In this document: positions 22,664 through 26,960 of the stretch, one piece after another | Position numbering within the stretch: position 1 is the stretch's first letter | How the letters are laid out: each line of letters opens with the position of its first letter | Assembly: GCA_946405675.1 (NCBI GenBank) | Contig: CAMJIC010000007.1 | Span: 1 to 26,960, forward strand | From: an uncultured Clostridia bacterium | GTDB lineage: Bacteria; Bacillota; Clostridia; Lachnospirales; Lachnospiraceae | DNA length: 26,960 nucleotides | Direction: 5' to 3' | The notes under the pieces: generated by a model | The model's database searches: none | What the model saw: only the letters and a program-made list of their open reading frames with translations | Told to the model about the DNA's origin: nothing | Program-made: the position numbers and the translations under genes

Positions 22664-24538
22664 ATGGCCAAGGCCAAGACCATCCAGCGGATTCTTGCAG
22701 AAAACGGACTCGCGTTTGCTTCCAATATGGAGCCGCATTATATGGAGGAGCTGGAGGGCATCTGGAACGACGCGTGCGTGGAGAGCGGAGGCGAGATCAC
22801 GGATGCGAGAATCGATGAATATCTGGATGTGCTGAAGAAAATGGGGCTTGCGATCCCGGTGCACCGGGAAGCGATGGAGCGGGAACACTCCAGGCGAAGC
22901 CCGGCACAGCCTGATCCGGAGGTGGTCCGGATGCGGAAGATGATACAGGAGGAGAAGGTCAGTGAACGCCAGAGGGAACCTGATCTGTCGCGGAAGGCAC
23001 AGGGGAAGCTGACAGGCCCCGGGATATCCGGCTGCGGGAAGATATATGCAGCGGATGATCCGGAAAACGCCGCTTCCTCTGACGCGGGGCCTGACGCGGA
23101 TGCGGTCTACCGGATCTTCCCGGCACAGTCAAAGACGGATCTGGGGCATAAGGTTTTCCTGATCCTGGAGGTGCCGGATGACAGGCAGGTGCCCCACCGC
23201 ATCGCGGGTGGCTTTACGAACCCCCAGCGTCGTCTTGCGTTCGAGTACTATGACGGCGGGGAACGCTATCATATGTCCCGCCTTGACATGAGCGGCGCGG
23301 ATATCCGGTTCAGGAAGCTGTTTACGTGGCTGGGCACCCACCACATCTGTGTGCGGCTGAGCGGTACGAGAGACGGGAATTCCTTCTATGTTTACCGGAT
23401 CAAGGCGGTGGAGCCGCCGCTGGACGGAGGGAACCTGCAGCCATTTGAAGACCATTTCCTGCAGTACATGATCGAACGGATCCGCACCTCGATCCTTCAG
23501 TCGGGCGAGGAGGATATTCCGGAGCAGATGAGCATGACGACGCTTCCGGAGATCATCAATTTCATTGACTGCTGCGGGGATACCCTTCCCGGGAACATCC
23601 GCCAGTGGGCAAGGAAGAATATCATCACTGCCGGGCAGGATGGGGGAAATGCGGATGAGAAGCGTCATGCGCAGCGGGCACTTTCCATGATGCTGCAGGT
23701 AAGGTGGAGGAGCTCGTATTTTGACCCGATCGACCCGGAAGCGGCGCGCAGGATCCTGGACGAGGAACTGTATGGCCTGGAGAAGGTCAAGCAAAGGGTG
23801 ATAGAGACGATCATACAGATCAACCGCACGCACACACTGCCTAGCTACGGGCTTTTGCTGGCTGGCCCGGCGGGGACAGGCAAAAGCCAGATTGCCTATG
23901 CGGTGGCGCGGATTCTGAAGATCCCATCGGCGATCTTCGATATGAGCACGGTGCGTGATCCAGAGGCTTTGACCGGTACACCGCGCATTTACACCAATGC
24001 CCGTCCCGGCAGGATCATGGAGGCGTTTTCCATGACCGGCAGCTCCAATATCGTCTTTGTGATCAATGAGCTGGACAAAGCCGACCATGACGGGCAGAAC
24101 GGAAACCCTGCGGACACGCTCCTGACGCTGCTGGACAACCTGGGCTTTACAGACAACTACATGGAGTGCCAGATCCCGACGCAGGGCGTATATCCCATCG
24201 CTACGGCGAATGACAAGGACAGGATCTCTGATCCTCTGATCACGCGGTTTGCAGTGATCGATATCCCGGATTACACGCCGGAAGAAAAGAGGATCATTTT
24301 CCGGGACTATTCCCTGCCCAAGGTGCTGCGGCGTATGGGGATGAGCCAGAAGGAATGCCGTGTCCTTCCGGATGCGGTGGATGCGATCGTTGATCTTTAC
24401 AGGGAACGGCCGGGCTGCCGTGACCTGGAGCAGGCAGCGGAGCACCTGGCAGGCCATGCGCTGTACGAGATCGAGACAGGAGACGCGAAGAAGGTGGTGT
24501 TTGACGCCGCCAAGGCACGGGGGCTTCTGGAGGGGTGA
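22664..24538 (+). CDS. Lon-like AAA+ ATPase without protease domain
   Basis: A 624-aa protein. The first 350 residues are unrecognised: an N-terminal helical part, a charged linker (about 85-140) and a beta-rich part with FTNPQRRLAFEYYDGG. From about residue 365 an AAA+ module resembles that of Lon: YGLEKVKQRVIETI, Walker A GPAGTGKS (401-408), sensor-1 ATAND near 513, ITRFAVIDIPDYTPEEKRII and a sensor-2 Arg in GCRDLEQAAEHL near 585. The Walker B region reads FVINELDKA, with Asn468 where Asp is usual, while Glu469 is kept. The chain ends where the Lon Ser-Lys protease domain would begin. It may be a remodelling ATPase or chaperone; the partner is unknown. GAAGGAG gives a good ribosome site. 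It sits between two GH3 genes with no evident functional link. Confidence 0.75.
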   Translation: MAKAKTIQRILAENGLAFASNMEPHYMEELEGIWNDACVESGGEITDARIDEYLDVLKKMGLAIPVHREAMEREHSRRSPAQPDPEVVRMRKMIQEEKVSERQREPDLSRKAQGKLTGPGISGCGKIYAADDPENAASSDAGPDADAVYRIFPAQSKTDLGHKVFLILEVPDDRQVPHRIAGGFTNPQRRLAFEYYDGGERYHMSRLDMSGADIRFRKLFTWLGTHHICVRLSGTRDGNSFYVYRIKAVEPPLDGGNLQPFEDHFLQYMIERIRTSILQSGEEDIPEQMSMTTLPEIINFIDCCGDTLPGNIRQWARKNIITAGQDGGNADEKRHAQRALSMMLQVRWRSSYFDPIDPEAARRILDEELYGLEKVKQRVIETIIQINRTHTLPSYGLLLAGPAGTGKSQIAYAVARILKIPSAIFDMSTVRDPEALTGTPRIYTNARPGRIMEAFSMTGSSNIVFVINELDKADHDGQNGNPADTLLTLLDNLGFTDNYMECQIPTQGVYPIATANDKDRISDPLITRFAVIDIPDYTPEEKRIIFRDYSLPKVLRRMGMSQKECRVLPDAVDAIVDLYRERPGCRDLEQAAEHLAGHALYEIETGDAKKVVFDAAKARGLLEG

Positions 24539-24576
24539 AGGCACAGAAAATGGCCGGAGCCGCAAGGCAAAGGAGT

Positions 24577-24617
24577 GTTATTTCTGAACAGTACCTTAGG
24601 AGCTGTTCAGAAATAAC
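24577..24617 (+). repeat. Perfect 15-bp hairpin after the AAA+ gene
   Basis: GTTATTTCTGAACAG (24577-24591) and CTGTTCAGAAATAAC (24603-24617) are exact reverse complements around an 11-base loop. No T run follows, so it is not a simple terminator. Its right arm is also the outer left arm of the larger hairpin at 24603-24801. The CTGAACAG core is shared with the inverted repeat at 2690-2719. Confidence 0.85.
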
Positions 24618-24801
24618 TTGTACATATGACGCAGGACAAACGTTCATATGCAAGGAGGAAAACGCAGCCGTAGCGGGGATTCGGCATGAGGTGGCACCGG
24701 CTTTAGCCGGTGACGGAGTCCTGATGCCATGTACGGCGAGGCTTTCCAACGCAGCAGATGAGCGTTTGGACAAGTCAGATGTACAAGTTATTCTGTAACA
24801 G
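24603..24801. repeat. 199-base hairpin-forming element, reference copy of the repeat
   Basis: The outer 28 bases (24603-24630) match the reverse complement of 24774-24801 at 23 of 28 positions, or better with a one-base shift. Pairing resumes through AAACGTTCATATGC against GCAGATGAGCGTTT and ends in a perfect apical stem CACCGGC-TTTA-GCCGGTG (24695-24712), centred on the element. Half and degenerate copies lie at 1-54 (minus) and 4035-4175. No transposase or coding frame is inside. With the hairpin just before it, it fills most of the 355-base gap between the AAA+ and second GH3 genes. It resembles a MITE-like or structured-RNA repeat. Confidence 0.8.
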
Positions 24802-24850
24802 ATCCTAAACAGGACGCGCTCACATGCCGGCCCTCCGGCAGGGGTGTGGC

Positions 24851-24859
24851 TGTTACAAT
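24851..24859 (+). promoter_or_regulatory. Possible extended -10 promoter of the second GH3 gene
   Basis: TGT directly followed by TACAAT (24854-24859), 34 bases before the likely ATG. No -35 box is seen at 17 bases; a small TGCCGG-CCCT-CCGGCA hairpin occupies that position instead. Confidence 0.35.
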
Positions 24860-24893
24860 GGAACAGTGAGACTATGTGCGCTGAGGTATGCGG

Positions 24894-26960
24894 ATGAATA
24901 GAGAAGATGCACGAAGGCGGGCCTGTGCGCTCGTGTCGAAAATGACGGTTGCTGAAAAAATGAGCCAGCTCCGGTATGATTCTCCTGAGATCGCACGTCT
25001 GGGAATCCCTGCCTATAACTGGTGGAACGAGGGTCTGCACGGCGTTGCCAGGGCAGGTACGGCAACCAGCTTTCCCCAGGCGGTGGGAATGGGGGCAACC
25101 TTTGATGAAGAGCTGCTGGGGGAGATCGGTGATGTGATCGCGACAGAGGGACGCGCGAAATACAATGCTTACAGTGCATTCGGCGACAGGGATATCTACA
25201 AGGGCCTTACCTTCTGGTCTCCGAATATCAACATCTTCCGCGATCCCAGATGGGGGAGAGGGCAGGAAACCTACGGTGAGGATCCCTACCTGACTGGAAC
25301 GCTGGGGGTCGCTTTTGTCAGGGGGCTTCAGGGAGATGGCGAATACCTTAAAGCCGCGGCATGCGCGAAGCATTTTGCGGTGCATTCCGGACCGGAGGCA
25401 ATCCGCCACAGCTTTGATGCCAAAGCAGATGCGAAGGATATGGCGGAAACCTATCTTCCGGCATTCCGCTGCCTGGTGCAGGAGGCGGACGTGGAGGCTG
25501 TCATGGGCTGCTATAACCGGGTGAACGGGGAGCCTGCCTGCGGCAGCAGGACGCTCCTTCAGAAGATCCTGCGTGGAGCCTGGCGCTTCCAGGGGCATGT
25601 GGTTTCTGACTGCTGGGCCATCGCGGATTTTCATCTTCACCACCATGTCACGGAGGATGCCGTGCACAGCGCGGCGATGGCGATCAATGAAGGCTGCGAC
25701 CTGAATTGTGGGGATACGTATCAGGTTTTGCCGGAAGCATTTGCCAGGGGACTGATCAGCGAGGAGCGGATCACGCAGGCCTGCGAGCGTCTGTTCACAA
25801 CCAGGTTCCTTCTGGGGCTGTTTGACGAGACCGAATACGACGCGATCCCGTACAGCGTGGTGGAATGTCCGGAGCATCTGGCACTGGCGCAAAGGTGCGC
25901 GGAGGAGTCCATCGTCCTTTTGAAAAATGACGGCGTGCTTCCTCTTGACCTGGGTGCGATCCATACCCTCGGGGTGGTTGGGCCGAATGCTGACTCCCGC
26001 GCTGCCCTGGTCGGGAATTATCATGGAACCAGCAGCGAATACATCACTGTACTGGAGGGCCTGAGACGGATGGCCCCCGAAGGACTGCGTATCCTTTATT
26101 CGGAGGGGTGTGCGCTCAACGCGTCGAAGGTGGAGCATCTGGCCTATGAAAATGACCACCTGAGCGAGGCGATGATCGTGACCAGCCAGTCCGACGTGAC
26201 GGTCGTTGTCGTCGGGCTGAATGAGACGCTGGAGGGAGAAGAAGGAGATACCGGGAACAGCGCGGCATCAGGAGACAAGGCGGATCTGTCCCTCCCGGCA
26301 TCCCAGCAGGCACTTCTGCATGCTGTCGCTTCTCAGGCAAAGGAGGACGGAAAGAAGACAGTGCTGTGCCTGATGGCGGGAAGTGACCTGGATCTTTCCT
26401 TTGCCCAGGAGAACTTTGATGCTGTCCTCATGCTGTGGTATCCCGGTGCGCGCGGCGGGCTTGCGGCCGCCAGGATCCTGACGGGGGCGGTATCCCCCTC
26501 CGGCAAGCTGAACGTGACATTCTACGACCCGAACCGGCCGCTGCCGGAATTTACGGATTATTCGATGAAGGATCGGACATACCGTTATCTGGGCGGTGAA
26601 CCCCAGTATCCCTTTGGCTATGGGCTCACCTATGCTGACGTGGAGGTGAAGGAGGCCCGGCTTGTATGGGAAAGCACGGAAGATGAGTTTGACACGGTAC
26701 CGCAGGCGGGTTACTCCCCGGCATCTCTGGCCGGGATGCAAGGCATAGGCTCGCCTCCGCATCAGGTGGATGTGAGCCGTACACCGCCCGGCTCCGAAGG
26801 AGCGTGCCCGCCGCATGCGGCGTACATGAATGTCATGTACGAAAATCATAGCCCTGTGTCGGCACGGGACGTGATTCAGGTCTATGTGGACGCGGAGGAG
26901 TCTCCCTTCAGGACACCGAACCCCAGGCTTTGCGGTTTCCTGAAGGTGGATGCGCCTGCC
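24894..26960 (+). CDS. GH3 glycosidase, beta-xylosidase-like, 3' end outside the window
   Basis: 689 codons are visible with no stop before the window end. The domain order is normal for GH3. The N-terminal barrel has NWWNEGLHGVARAG, FWSPNINIFRDPRWGRGQET and AKHFAVHSGPE, with the nucleophile Asp239 in GHVVSDCWA. The C-terminal domain follows with VLLKNDGVLPL and the acid/base region LNETLEGEEGDTGNSAASGD, then YPFGYGLTYADV and the start of a fibronectin-III-like domain. The NWWNE and RDPRWGRG motifs are those of the bacterial beta-xylosidase branch. There is no signal peptide, so it should act on imported oligosaccharides. The ATG at 24894 has GAGG seven bases upstream; the ATG at 24888 is too close to it. 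About 40 extra Pro/Gly/Ser-rich residues interrupt the fibronectin-like domain near residues 605-645. Confidence 0.88.
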   Translation, partial: MNREDARRRACALVSKMTVAEKMSQLRYDSPEIARLGIPAYNWWNEGLHGVARAGTATSFPQAVGMGATFDEELLGEIGDVIATEGRAKYNAYSAFGDRDIYKGLTFWSPNINIFRDPRWGRGQETYGEDPYLTGTLGVAFVRGLQGDGEYLKAAACAKHFAVHSGPEAIRHSFDAKADAKDMAETYLPAFRCLVQEADVEAVMGCYNRVNGEPACGSRTLLQKILRGAWRFQGHVVSDCWAIADFHLHHHVTEDAVHSAAMAINEGCDLNCGDTYQVLPEAFARGLISEERITQACERLFTTRFLLGLFDETEYDAIPYSVVECPEHLALAQRCAEESIVLLKNDGVLPLDLGAIHTLGVVGPNADSRAALVGNYHGTSSEYITVLEGLRRMAPEGLRILYSEGCALNASKVEHLAYENDHLSEAMIVTSQSDVTVVVVGLNETLEGEEGDTGNSAASGDKADLSLPASQQALLHAVASQAKEDGKKTVLCLMAGSDLDLSFAQENFDAVLMLWYPGARGGLAAARILTGAVSPSGKLNVTFYDPNRPLPEFTDYSMKDRTYRYLGGEPQYPFGYGLTYADVEVKEARLVWESTEDEFDTVPQAGYSPASLAGMQGIGSPPHQVDVSRTPPGSEGACPPHAAYMNVMYENHSPVSARDVIQVYVDAEESPFRTPNPRLCGFLKVDAPA
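26791..26840. repeat. Cluster of palindromes inside the second GH3 gene
   Basis: Three hairpins follow each other: GCTCC-GAA-GGAGC (26791-26803), the 14-bp palindrome CGCCGCATGCGGCG (26809-26822) and GTACATGA-ATG-TCATGTAC (26822-26840, perfect 8-bp arms). They are translated in frame as the Pro/Gly/Ser-rich insert of the fibronectin-like domain. This looks like a small palindromic element inserted in a coding region without breaking the frame. Confidence 0.6.

Noticed and set aside
24294..26159. A 621-aa open frame antisense to the AAA+ gene, the repeat and the second GH3 gene
   Set aside because: It crosses two genuine genes and a hairpin repeat on the other strand and has no recognisable domain. 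The 478-aa frame at 23129-24565 minus is rejected for the same reason.

Overview
The window looks like a chromosomal segment of a strictly anaerobic, mid-GC Firmicute of the Clostridia, most likely Lachnospiraceae-like and from gut or rumen. This rests on ferredoxin-dependent indolepyruvate oxidoreductase, a YerC/TrpR-type regulator, an Hpre_diP_synt_I-type Gx transporter, RelQ, an ABC sugar importer without its own ATPase, and two GH3 glycosidases, one with the reversed domain order known from Butyrivibrio. I saw no rRNA, tRNA, CRISPR, transposase or phage genes.

Layout. (1) 55-2511, minus strand: membrane-lipid operon of a PAP2-type phosphatase (TTG start), a YbhN/MprF-type flippase-like protein and phosphatidylserine synthase. 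(2) 2753-4050, plus: HAD hydrolase and Gx transporter, behind a perfect 10-bp inverted repeat. (3) 4321-5124: proB, kinase domain only. (4) 5249-10873: YerC/TrpR-like regulator, iorA, iorB, PLP aminotransferase and AMP-forming acyl/aryl-CoA ligase, closed by terminators. Together these interconvert aromatic amino acids, aryl pyruvates, aryl-acyl-CoAs and aryl acids, either degrading them or building them by reductive carboxylation. (5) 11209-12759: sodium:solute symporter with its own promoter. (6) 12760-13631: 872 bases without a convincing gene, but with a strong promoter and a dense set of stable hairpins (one UUCG loop, one GAAA loop), the best candidate here for an unrecognised structured RNA. 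(7) 13632-16940: sugar ABC importer (binding protein and two permeases). (8) 17181-19935: RelQ-like alarmone synthetase and an OmpR-type two-component system; both the relQ-like gene and the kinase gene end in short decayed tandem duplications. (9) 20077-26960: a permuted GH3 enzyme, a Lon-like AAA+ ATPase without protease domain, and a normally ordered GH3 beta-xylosidase-like enzyme cut by the window end.

The ABC importer, two-component system and GH3 enzymes read as an oligosaccharide capture and hydrolysis region, probably for beta-linked plant glycans.

A second layer is a family of hairpin-forming repeats next to gene 3' ends: a half copy at 1-54 (minus), a degenerate copy at 4035-4175 and a near-complete copy at 24577-24801. 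The copies keep the same spacing and show some compensatory changes. In the last one, one segment can pair with either of two partners. All functional calls come from reading motifs by eye; no database search was run.
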